From positions 186,001-250,000 of the forward strand of contig JAJAGP010000766.1 in the NCBI GenBank assembly GCA_025084515.1: DNA of 64,000 nucleotides, given 5' to 3'. The translations under genes and the position numbers were made by a program. Origin of the DNA: Ancistrus triradiatus. Taxonomy: Eukaryota > Chordata > Actinopteri > Siluriformes > Loricariidae. Of the stretch, positions 54,281 to 64,000 are shown piece by piece. The notes beneath the pieces were generated by a model. That model saw nothing but the letters and a program-made list of their open reading frames with translations, was not told where the DNA came from and did not search any database. Position 1 is the stretch's first letter. Each line of letters begins with the position of its first letter.

Positions 54281-55957
54281 ATGGCTTTCCTTCTCTCTCT
54301 TTGTGTCCTGTGGATTTCCACCTCTATCAGTGAGTCACCAGGTCTATGAAACAGATTTATGGTTTGAGTTTCTAAATTAATCTAGATGTTAATGTTTTCT
54401 TTCTGGTTTCCTCTCTGCAGACTCTGTATTATCCTCTGTTATGTCTGTATCTGCTCGACTGAGTTCCACAGTTCTCTTACCCTGTAATTTCACACCTGAT
54501 CCCAGTCAAAGACCACACGTTCGATGGAACATTGGATCTGAGACTGTGTTTGAGAGACTGGGTAAGGACTTTTATCAGGGTGAGGGATATAAGAATCGTG
54601 TGGATGTTCCTGAGGATGAGCTGCTTAAGGGGAACTGCTCCTTGGTGCTGAAGAACGTCAGAGATACTGATGCTGACATCTACAAAAGCTTCATGGGGGC
54701 CAAGAGGAATGATCAGTGGGATTTTGTCCAGAATGTCGAACTCAGCATTGATGGTAAGTTGGACTCAGTAGAGGCAAAATGGCTGCATATGCGTGTAATG
54801 GCTGTATAGGTTTAAAACATCTGTGTCACTGCTGGACTGAAAGTATTCCAATAGCCAAAAATGTCCAGCCACCAGCATCCTCTAGGCGGCATCCTGTGAT
54901 CCCTGATGGCGGGATTAGAGGATGACTAACACACTGTACAACATATGAGCTGCTTTCTCTGACTTTACATCTACAAGGTGGAACAATAAGGTAGATGTGT
55001 CTAATAGAGAGCACAGTGAGTGAATACAATGTTTTAAAACTCCAGCAGCACTCCTGTCTGATCCATTCATATCAGACCAACAACACAAATGATCCACTCA
55101 AGTAGTACCTGATGTGTGCTGGTCCTGACCATTAGAAGACGTAGTAAAGGGATGAACTGCAGTCTGTAATTACAGAACTACAAAGTGCTTCTATATGGTC
55201 AGTAGAACTGATGAAATGGACAGTGGACAGGTGTAAGCATTTATAAAAGTAAGGTCTGGAGGGGTCAGGTGATGCTGGAGCTTAAAACATTAGGCGCTTA
55301 AGATAGATATAGATGGATAGATAATATTTTTCCACTGCCAGGTAAAGGTGACAAGGATACAAGGGTCATGTTATAGCTCCCTGTGGAAATCCACCACTGC
55401 ATTGTTCTTATCTGGTTTGCTAACAGGGTAAAGTAAGACAGTGAAAGCTAATTATTTAAACCTCTAAAGTTAAATGAGACTTCACTGTTCCACTCTGTAG
55501 GACTGCAGGGTTACACTGGTTCCTGATCCGAACTAAAGGGGCAGATTAATGGAGTATTGTTAGGAAAAGGCACAGGATAAATCTGTGATGCTTCCAAATG
55601 TATAGAATATTTACTTTTTTTTTCTTTTTCCTGTAAAGAAACACCAATACCTGACAGAAAACATCGGACATTTGCCAATGAAACATCTGAAGAAAGGACA
55701 CCAAGAACAAGTGAGTGAATGTTAAAGTTAATTACGTTGAGATATTTCATTTAGAATCAGTTGCAGTATAAAATACTGTATTTCTTTCATATTAATGATT
55801 TAAATGAATCTGTCTCCTCTCTCCAGATGATGCAGGAATGAACTCTCCTAACACACTAATCATCATTTCTTCAGTCGTTCCTTGTGTTTTTATAGCACTG
55901 TCAGCTGTAATAGCAGGAGGAGGAACATCAACCAACCATCAAATTAAACTGCACTGA
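54281..55957 (+). CDS. Gene C: small single-V-domain type I membrane protein (194 aa, 4 exons)
   Basis: Exons are 54281-54329, 54421-54753, 55639-55710 and 55827-55957, with GT/AG sites and phase 1 throughout, giving 195 codons with TGA. The signal peptide is MAFLLSLCVLWISTSI. The V-like domain shows SARLSSTVLLPCNFTPDPSQ (B-strand Cys), PHVRWNIGS (core Trp), GYKNRVDVPEDELLKGNCSL and NVRDTDADIYKSF. The DxDxYxC position has Ser (YKS), so the usual intradomain disulfide is absent. An extra Cys sits in GNCS. A 24-residue hydrophilic exon links to a transmembrane helix (LIIISSVVPCVFIALSAVI) with a tail of about 12 residues lacking tyrosine. It resembles B7/butyrophilin-like fish proteins; identity is unsettled. 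The tail suggests a ligand or adaptor-dependent receptor (inference). Confidence 0.8.
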
Positions 55958-56770
55958 ATGTCAGCGTAGATGAGCATCGGACTCAGCATTTGGCTATGGA
56001 ACATGAGTCTGGAATGCCTTTGAGGAACTCGTACAGCTGAACCATATCTCCAATCGGCACCCCACAACACCACCCAAAGCTAAGTACCTTTAATTAATCA
56101 ATTGTACTAACGTGGCTTCTGCTGCGTTTGTTCCCTGTGCAGAGTATGGCATGTTCAGCTATTCTTCCTCCATTAGGTTAAATGTCATTTGTGATTGATG
56201 TAGGCTTGTAGCTAGTCTGCTGGAGAACATTGTAGTTTTAGAAACATGCATCCAGACATTTGAGAAGGCTAGCTCAGCTTCTAGCTGGTGTTAATTTTGA
56301 CAGCAAATTCTGATTTAGTTTTAGTCATAGTTATTTGACTAAAACATAATTCAGTTTCATAATTTAGTCATCTGAATTGGTTTTAGTTTGTCGACTAATT
56401 ATAATACTATATTAGTCAGTTGACTAAAATATGAACTGTAAAGGTTGCAATCCGTCAATGCGTTTTGAACATTTCCCTTGAATTATTTCAATCATTATAA
56501 TTGGATGAAATTAAACATCTATATGCAGGAACTGATAATAACAGTATACATTAGTGATTATAACTCAGTTTCCACCATAGATCTGCTTCAGACCGGGTTT
56601 GGACGTTCAGTATATATTCTAGAATAGAATGATGTTAGAATGAATATCTTATAAAATCTAATTAAGATATACGCTCAGATCTATATGCATGCATTTATAA
56701 TAACAGTTGTAGCGGAATACGACTACACTTTTAAATTAATTAATTTTGATGAACAAACAGGGCACCACCT
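55958..56770. other. 3' flank of gene C, no further gene seen
   Basis: Probable 3' UTR followed by AT-rich sequence. No clear AATAAA close to the stop and no coding frame were recognised. Confidence 0.4.
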
Positions 56771-56774
56771 GACA

Positions 56775-56985
56775 TTTGACATTTACAGCATTTAGCAGAC
56801 GCCCTTATCCAGAGCGACTTACAATTGATACAATCTTACAATCCAAGCAATTGTGGGTTAAGGGTCTTGCTCAAGAACCCAACAGTGGCAGCTTGGCTGA
56901 GGTGGGATTTGAACCCTGGACCTTCTGGTTCATAGTCCTGCACCTTAACCACTAGGCCACCACAGTCCTTTGGGGACTGGTGGAT
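56775..56985 (-). mobile_element. tRNA-derived SINE (cagcatttagcagacg type), minus strand
   Basis: Starts tttacagcatttagcagacg and ends accactaggccaccacag. On the minus strand gtggttaaggtgcaggacta and gggttcaaatcccacc form A and B boxes. Confidence 0.8.
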
Positions 56986-56989
56986 CATT

Positions 56990-57787
56990 AAAACCAGATA
57001 AAAGAAAATAAAACTTAATTTATTGGCTAATATGGACAAGTTCAGTCTTGATTTGAAGAGCAAGTTTTCAGTTCTTCTCGCAACCTCGGGTTGAATGAAT
57101 GAAATCTCTCCCACACAAGGCGGTAAGTTCAAAAGGGCATGACATGTTCTTTAATTGAAAACACAGTCACTACTGATAACTGAAAATAACGGTGACATAT
57201 ATCACAGAGTTAATACTATTAACAGCTTATCAAAAAGCCTATCAATTGTGTAGCAACTACCCAAGAACAATGTTAAAATATATTATTGTGAGGTAGTGAG
57301 TTGCTGGTGAGGTAAGTTGTGGTGAAGTACAAATAGTTTTAACGAAAAAGACTTGGGCATAGGGGATCTAGAGTTAACTTGATGTCAAGGACCAGAGACC
57401 CAGATTAAGCCCATAAGATAGTGATACTTACCTGGTGATCATGAGTGAGCTGTTGTGGACACGTAGACCCAGCCTTTGCCTGATGGAGATGGCACAGTTA
57501 TGGAGCGGGTGATGTTTTCTATTCTGTGTAACGCAGCCGCTCGGTGGGTCTCTCAACTTTAGGCTTCAGTGATACAGGTAGGTGTGACACACAGTTGTTG
57601 TTCTGGCAGTGATCTTCAGGTGGCTCAGCAGCAGGCATGCTTCCCAGCATTTTAGTCTAGGAACAGTTTACGGTCCTCGAAGATTACGTTCACGCACACT
57701 TAAACTTTTACCCTGGCCACGGGTAAACCCTAAGTCTAACGCGAGCTTTATACAAAGCATGTGCGCACTAAACTTGGAAGACTAGTA
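56990..57787. other. No recognised gene
   Basis: AT-rich DNA with unsupported short frames. Confidence 0.4.
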
Positions 57788-58098
57788 CAGTGGGTCCTCG
57801 ACTTACGATGCTGATCCGTTCCTACGTTGCGTCGTAAACCGATTTTCGGTGTAAGTCGGAACATGCGTACATACGGTACGTAAATAACATACTGTAAGCA
57901 CTTATCCTATCCTAACACAGTAATTATCAAAAAACGAGCCGCGTAACCGAGCAGCGCACACCAAACACGAAGTTCGCGTTATGACGTTTATGACGCAAAA
58001 CCACTTAAGTCGAAACAAGGCTTTATACAGTAAATGGGAGATGTGCCGTAACCACGAAACATCGTAACTCGGGAATGACGTAACCCGAGGACCTCCTG
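57788..58098. mobile_element. MITE flanked by TA, mariner-like
   Basis: cagtgggtcctcgacttacg at the left pairs imperfectly with the right end (cgtaacccgaggacctcctg) as an inverted repeat, with TA on both sides (57786-57787 and 58099-58100). About 310 bp, non-coding and CpG-containing. Confidence 0.8.
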
Positions 58099-58100
58099 TA

Positions 58101-59229
58101 TACACAAACGTTGCTTAACCACAAAGGAGATCTATAAAGGTTACCACGAGGTGCCTTTGGGACCTTTTAGTATTCTCCTGGATCTTTTCTAGTTGGTCTT
58201 TTGATTACTCATGTTTTTCCTCCAACTGTTTTCTTTAACAATTTTTCTTACTTTCTAACTTATAAACTGAACAACTTGTTTTCAGTACACCCCGTCGTAA
58301 GCGTTCAGAGGCGGGAACCAAGGGCATTGCCCTGAATCTTCCAATGACAAGTCTCTAGAAGTCAAAGACTCTATCTAATGTCCCTCTTCACGTTGGGGAC
58401 GCGTCAATTTGCCTTCATCTCAAAACTGATACTCACAGATACAGAGACTATAACTTTGGATTCATTTTTGGGTATCGAAGAGATTTGTGTGCATCGCATG
58501 GGAATCAAACTCCTCAAAGTCCTTTTTTATTTAGTTGTGGGAAATTCAGTTACTAGGTTCCAATTGTCAGGAGCACCTTGGATCTACAAACTACACTACA
58601 ACTAAGGCATTCTAAACTACAGCACATGCATTTGCTATTTCTTGAACAAACAACGATAACATTAATACCAGATGTCTTCTATAGACGTGAAGAAGTATTA
58701 ATCACCAACCGATTGATGCAAGAGGTTTTGTAGGGATTGTACACAGATAACTTTCTAATACGACAAAGCAAATTTGGACCATGTTTAGTATGAAATGGTT
58801 GTTGCACTAAAGACATTAAACCAATAGACAGGGAGGCTAAAGGAGAAGTCAGTGTTAAGTATAAATGAATATATTCTCTTTGGTTACATTAGTAGAATTT
58901 GTGTGCGTTTGTGTTTGGACTGGTTACAAAGCAGTTTTCCTGCGCTTTCTTGCTGGATGGTCCTTGCAGATGTAATATAGTCATATAAAAGTTTACAATG
59001 ATATTAATATGTCTTAAAAAGGCTGAGGTCCTCGGGTCGTACTTCATACAGAGGTGACATTCCTGTCTGAAAAGTGGGGAGGCTGTAAAGGTTGGAATCA
59101 TCCTTTGAAGGGGAAAAGAACCTTTTCTTATCATGAAGAAGTAAGGCCATGTGGCCAAACTGACAGTACAAACTTGTATTAAAAGCCTATGGCAATGATG
59201 GTGGGAAAGCCAGAGAAATAACAAACTAC
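58101..59229. other. No recognised gene
   Basis: Contains an open minus frame of 111 codons (59224-58889) and a plus frame of 75 codons (58378-58605). Neither shows a domain or splice signals. Confidence 0.4.
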
Positions 59230-59510
59230 AAAAGATAAACCCCTAGTATAAACACCGTGATAACACACCTCCGCAACAGGACTGATCAAGCAACCTGTTC
59301 AAGATGCAGAATCGAACATACAAAATTGACCCACCATCATTTTGCAAAGTCTGCTCCACCGAAATGCCAATAAAACATGTTATCTCGGAATGTTAGAAAT
59401 ACAAAGAGACCAGACACAAACTAAAAATATCTGGAGACATAAACCATGTGCTAAGCTCTGAAAATGCCCATTAAAAACCCTGAAATTTCTTGGACGTGAT
59501 AGGAATTAAA
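59230..59510 (+). pseudogene. LINE C-terminal fragment
   Basis: Frames reading NTVITHLRNRTDQATCSRCR, KLTHHHFAKSAPPKCQ and an altered C-terminal zinc-finger-like region match the 3' end of fish LINE ORF2 proteins. Very short and broken. Confidence 0.5.
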
Positions 59511-59639
59511 CCCCAACTGTAACTCTGTTGTAAACATGAGTATCATGCGCACCTTTCTGCTGTGAGCAAGGCTGAAAGGTAATTCATAAAATCTAAACAA
59601 ACAAACACGTTTGTGGAAGTGTATCATGGCACAAACAAA

Positions 59640-60267
59640 GGAGATTTCTGAGGACCTCAAAGAGTTGTTGATGCTCCCAGAAGTTGAATCTGTTCATCTG
59701 GACATAAGGTTTTGTGGGAGATGCGTTTCGTCACTCATCTCAGTGACTTCTTCAGTCTCAGCTAATTGGAAAACTTCCCCAATCTTCTATACAGCACATT
59801 GGCATAACGACTGATACCAGCACCATTACACAGCAATGGGACCGGTGATCAGTTTTAATATGCAAATAGTCCCACTAATGACAATGGCCATGTGTGCCAT
59901 TCACACAGGATTGGGGAAGGGCGGCGATAGCGGCGTTGTAAGATGGTGAGAGGTGTACTCTGAGCCCCCCCCCCCCGGTTCAGGGATGGATGTTCCCTTT
60001 TTCCAAAAATGGCTTCTTTTACTCCGTGTTCCTCGTTGATGATTGTTCCTCCCGATCATGGATCTGCACGTCTTCATCCTTGAAAGAGTGGCCACTGGCC
60101 TGTAGGTGGGTGTAAACCACAGAGTCCTGACCTGATGAGGTAGGTCTTCTATGTTGAGTCACCCATTTCGCCAGTGGCTGTTTTGGGTTTTGAAAGTCAC
60201 AGATGCAGTGTTTGGAAAATATACGCCTCAATTGTTCCGATGTTCCTGCCACATATGGAATCACCAT
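59640..60267 (-). pseudogene. Penelope-like retroelement, C-terminal endonuclease-region remnant
   Basis: Minus-strand 60267-60019 reads MVIPYVAGTSEQLRRIFSKH, then KQPLAKWVTQHRRPTSSGQD and SVVYTHLQASGHSFKDEDVQ with IHDREEQ. These match the end of the RT and the second half of the GIY-YIG region of Penelope-like elements. The GIY-YIG motif itself is deleted between DFQN and PKQPL. The minus frame at 60095-59901 (GGGGSEYTSHHLTTPLSP) holds the usual C-terminal end in another frame. Confidence 0.75.
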
Positions 60268-60983
60268 ATGTAGTCGTTATGTTTGGAGAAAGGAAAACAC
60301 TACATTCCAGCATAAGCACCTTATCCCATCTGTGAAACGTGGTGCTGGTGGTATCATGCTTTGGGCCTGTTTTGCTGCATCTGGGCAGGACGGCTTGCCA
60401 TCATTGATGGAACAATGAATTCTGAATGATATCAGAGAATTCTAAAGGAAAATGTTAGGACATCTGTCCATGAACTGAATCTCAAGAGAAGGTGAGTCAT
60501 GCAGCAAGACAACGACCCTAAGCACACAAGCCGTTCTACCAAAGAATGGTTATAGAAGAATAAAGTTCATGTTTTGGAATGGCCAAGTCAAAGTTCTGAC
60601 CTTAATCCAATGGAAATGTTGTAGATGGACCTGAAGCGAGCAGTTAATGTGAGGAAACCCACCAACAGTGCGGAGGAATGTACGGAGGAATGGGCTAAAA
60701 TACCTCCAAGTGCAGGACTGATCAACAGTTTAGTTGCAGTTATTGCTGCACAGGGGGGTCACACCAGATACTGAAAGCAAAGGTTCACATACTTTTGCCA
60801 CTCACTGATATGTAATATATAATTTTCTTCAATAAATAAATTACCAAGTATATTTTTGTCTTATTTGTTTAACTGGGTTCTCTTTATCTACTCTTTATGA
60901 TGTGTGAAAATTTAATTATGTTGTAGGTCATATTCAGAAATGTAGAAAATTCTAAAGGGTTCACAAACTTTCAAGCACCACTG
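60268..60983 (+). pseudogene. Tc1-like transposon, 3' half with terminal repeat
   Basis: YVWRKENTTFQHKHLIPSVK and GGIMLWACFAASGQDGLPS (60287-60418), then FWNGQVKVL and AAQGGHT-like codons, and a terminal repeat ending caagcaccactg at 60983 before TA. It is the same family as 26430-31650 and shows the uninterrupted sequence there. Confidence 0.85.
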
Positions 60984-61019
60984 TATCAGCAAAACACAAT
61001 GATGACCTTAGTTTGCAAA

Positions 61020-62930
61020 ATTGAGGATTGTGTAAAGGAAATAAGATTGGGTGTCCCTTAATTTATTTACTTAAACCTCAGTTTTAGTGGAGTTTATTAG
61101 TGGGACCCAAGGCTGTGAGAGACAGGTTGGCCATATCTATCCTAAATCTAGATGTTCAGTATTCTGTTCAGTATTTCCCAGTCCGTCTGTAAAAAAAAAA
61201 AAAAAAAAAAACGCTGTATTTGACTCAGATCTCTCCTTTGATGCAGACATTAGCAAAATCACTTTGCTAATTACTTTCTTTGAATTATGCAATATTGCTA
61301 AACTTAGAATATCCTCTCTTTTAATGATGCAGAGAAACTTGTTCATGCGTTTATAACCTCAAGGTTGGATTACTGTAACGCCTTACTTACTGGATGCTCT
61401 AGTAAATCTATAAATAAACTTCAATTAGTTCAGAATGCAGCTGCTCGAGTGATAACTCGAAAATTTGATCATATCAATCCTGTTGCATCATCACTACACT
61501 GGTTAGCAGTTATATTCTACATTGACTACAAAATACTTCTTGTACATATAAAGCTCTACATGGCCTGGCCCCACATTATCAGATTGAACTCTTAGGGTGT
61601 ACTCGCACTAGGCTATTCGAACCGTGATTCTGCACTTTTGACACCCGAAGTGAGGTTTGTTTGGCTAGTGTGAGTGCTCCCAGTTGTGCCAGGGCACGAT
61701 TCATGAATCATGCTTGAAAGAGGTGGGCCCGAGTGCAATTCACTGGACTCTCGCACGGTACATACAGTGGTGCTTAAGTTTGTGAACCCTTTAGAATTTT
61801 CTGTATTTCTGCATAAATATGACCTAAAACATCAGATTTTCATACAAGTCCTAAAAGTAGAAGAGAACCCAGTTAAACAAATGAGGCAAAAACATTATAC
61901 TTGGTTATTTATTTATTGAAGAAAATGATCCATTATCACATATTAGTGAGTGGCAAAAGTATGTGAACCTCACCACCAGCTACTGAAAGCAAAGGTTCAT
62001 ACACATACTTATTTACACAAGCTTTTGGTTAGACTTGTACTGGAATGCATGGCTTCGGTTTCTTGGGCCAGAGTCATGTCAGGCCTACCTCTTCGTCATG
62101 CCTTGTCCGTTAGCCGGGAGTGTCTGGTGGGCGGTCTGGCTGGGCTGGGCTTTGGTCATGTTTATCTTGACTTGTGCATCCTTGCCTTAGACTATGGGCA
62201 GAGCTGGGGGTTCATAGTCAGGGTTTTGTGGTGATCTGGGATGTTGGGTTTCTGTCTTCTGCCTCCTGCGGGGTTGTCATGTCTCATGTGATCCCTCTTG
62301 GCTGCTTTATGTTCCACTTCTCCTCTTTCTAGCTATGCTGTTATAGCTAATGCTGCTAGAGTCTGATGCTACATGTGGCATCAGTGATTGTTAATAGACA
62401 CTGTGCTCTTAATCAATAACTAATTACATTTCCTGTTTTCTCTCCGAGCTGTGTTCCGGTACCAGATCCTGCCCCACACATGATGTTCATCCACTTCAGC
62501 CCCACTCATGCTGCTTCCGTCATCGGCTCCAGTCCCACCATACACAGGCCACACCAGAGGACAGTAACTGGAACTGCCGCCAAGGACTTTCCTACTGAGG
62601 ACTCAAGATCCTGGAGTGACTCTGTATCGGACTACATAATGCCAATATACATTTCTTACTTTTTAACTATCACTAAAAGACTTGTTTGATTAGATAAATT
62701 AGCTTCATTCTTACATTTATCATTTACGCCACCCACGGAGGTTGGGTCTCTTTTTGAGTCTTGGTCCTCCCGAGGTTTCTTCCTGATTGTGTTTAGGGAG
62801 TTTTCCTTGCCATTGTGGCCCTAGGCTTGCTCAATCAGGGATGGGCCATAGATATTAGAAGATAATCTGAAATTGTAAAGTTGCTTTGAGACTATTGTAG
62901 GAAAAAATGCAATTATCCTATACCTGTACT
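61020..62930 (+). pseudogene. L2/CR1-like LINE, plus strand, interrupted by DNA-transposon pieces
   Basis: RT C-terminal sequence in shifting frames: VFDSDLSFDADISKITLLIT, NKLQLVQNAAARVITRKFDH, SLHWLAVIFYIDYKILL (61210-61580). Two fragments interrupt it: a MITE-like 61594-61760 and a Tc1 terminal repeat 61765-61985. The 3' region resumes at about 62040 and ends near aaagttgctttgagac (62878) and a short A-rich tail. A poly(A) run lies at 61191-61212. Confidence 0.82.
61594..61985. mobile_element. MITE-like fragment plus Tc1 terminal repeat inside the LINE
   Basis: tagggtgtactcgcactagg starts the first piece. cagtggtgcttaagtttgtg at 61765 starts a Tc1 terminal repeat that is the inverse of 60800-60983. 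Confidence 0.65.
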
Positions 62931-62939
62931 ATTATGTGA

Positions 62940-63968
62940 CAGATGCTATTTTGTTTCAGAATGTATGTGTATGTACGTTATGTTTGGTATCTATGAGATC
63001 CATATTTCAAGGAGACCAAGGTGGTGAGACATACAGCGCTGTACAATGGTTGCACGATAATGCACAGAACGGACACTCACTTTCGACCATATTAGACATC
63101 ATTTGCCTGGATTGAGAATAGTGTCATTTCCTCAAACCAGAGGTGCGGTCATTCCCAACAGCATGGGGCCTTACATTCTCACCTCAAGACACACACACAC
63201 ACACACACCTACCTGTATGCAAATTACATATTGTTACAGCCAGCTAACACACATGTGGTAACTTTGTCCTTTGTTAGATATAAGTATAAAGATATGTAGC
63301 TACAGAACCAGAAAGTCATGGCGATCCATCATTTCTTGTTAGTTTGTATTATTTGTCATGTATTTACTCTCTGTATTATTATTATTATCTGTGTTTTATA
63401 ATAAATTTACTGTTACTCCTTTCTTTATTAGTCTTCTAGTAGTCCTTTCTAGACAGATAATGTATGTGTAATTATAGATCTCTTGAAAGCTGTATAGTTA
63501 GACATGTTAATGGTCATCCTCTGCCATATGTAAGACTGGATCTTGATATGATTCTAGCTGGTACGTTGATAAAAAACCTCTGAACTAACTTAATGCATTA
63601 ATACACTAGATATGTTGTAACCGACCTCTGACAGACTTAAATAAGGTGTAATATTGCGTTATATAATATACACTGAGTTTGCACCTTGGTATGAACCTCT
63701 GAACTAGAGTAACATATTAATAGGAGATAACTATTAAAGTTGGATGCTGGGGCTCTTTACCTCCCACATCTAAAAACTGTATAGAATTTAGAGTCAGATC
63801 ATAACAATAATAACACGCATCTATCCTTCGACTGCGTCCTATTTCCGTCTTTGGTCATAGAGCCGCAGAGGGTTAATAAGAGCTCTGATAATCTCAGACA
63901 TAAAAACCCTACACTATGCTCCGTTGTAAGAAGCACTATAGAAGTAAAGTTGGCTTGACAGAGGGTAC
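62940..63968. other. Unclassified sequence, possibly LTR-like
   Basis: Holds a (CA)n run at about 63189-63208 and a polyadenylation-like ataataaatttactg near 63400. A short LINE-tail-like gaagtaaagttggcttgac lies at 63940-63958. No open frame of interest. Confidence 0.35.
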
Positions 63969-64000
63969 AGTGCTGTGAAAAAGTATTTGCCCCTGACGTA
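63969..64000. mobile_element. Start of a Tc1-type terminal repeat, cut by the window end
   Basis: cagtgctgtgaaaaagtatt and tgcccc match the fragment at 48361. Confidence 0.6.

Noticed and set aside
1..64000. CRISPR arrays, operons, riboswitches or phage genes
   Set aside because: No such structure was seen, and the intron-containing genes and repeats are those of a vertebrate.

Overview
This window is vertebrate nuclear DNA, almost certainly from a teleost fish. Genes are split into short exons with GT/AG introns. Intergenic DNA is AT-rich and packed with fish-type repeats: Tc1/mariner elements, L2/CR1-like and Rex1-like LINEs, a Penelope-like element, Ty3/gypsy elements, tRNA-derived SINEs and long (TG)n tracts. 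Nothing bacterial, no operon and no CRISPR was seen. The species cannot be fixed from the sequence; an ostariophysan such as a catfish is only a guess.

The clear host genes encode small immunoglobulin-superfamily membrane receptors. Two near-identical five-exon paralogues lie on the + strand, gene A (15948-24114, 249 aa) and gene B (34117-47823, 245 aa). Each has a split signal peptide, one V-set Ig domain, a stalk with one transmembrane helix, a small Ser/Cys-rich exon and a tyrosine-containing tail exon. Gene B's tail has two good ITIMs, so it looks like an inhibitory leukocyte receptor; gene A has lost both consensus motifs. Two more tail exons lie outside these genes: one at 914-1042 (+), the 3' end of a gene that starts before the window, and an inverted orphan at 11551-11679 (-). 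Genes A and B sit in a direct segmental duplication (about 14.28-24.2 kb and 32.44-47.9 kb). The 3' flank of the first tail exon is also paralogous to that of gene A, so at least three units were made by duplication. An unrelated four-exon gene C (54281-55957, +, 194 aa) encodes another single-V-domain type I membrane protein, whose V domain lacks the usual second cysteine.

Layout: 1-3.2 kb, last exon of a truncated receptor gene, its 3' flank and a hairpin palindrome; 3.2-8.2 kb, LTR-like and repeat-rich insertions; 8.2-11.3 kb, a decayed Ty3/gypsy element with both LTRs; 11.5-14.1 kb, the inverted tail exon and a second gypsy element with a chromodomain; 14.3-24.2 kb, duplication block A; 24.2-32.4 kb, Tc1-like elements, minisatellites and an LTR-like insertion with target duplication that carries an L2-type LINE; 32.4-47.9 kb, duplication block B, swollen by nested insertions; 48-52.9 kb, Tc1 ends, a large inverted repeat and a DDE transposase relic; 54.2-56 kb, gene C; 56-64 kb, SINE, MITE, LINE, Penelope and Tc1 relics.

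Most useful observations: (1) the ITIMs differ among paralogues; (2) a further ITIM-like reading frame lies just beyond the stop codon, and a 16-bp tandem duplication cuts it off in the inverted copy; (3) a family of TGTTA...TAACA LTR-like elements shares a TATA box, a conserved GCACCAT block and, in several copies, tRNA-like sequence, and one copy sits in an intron of gene B.
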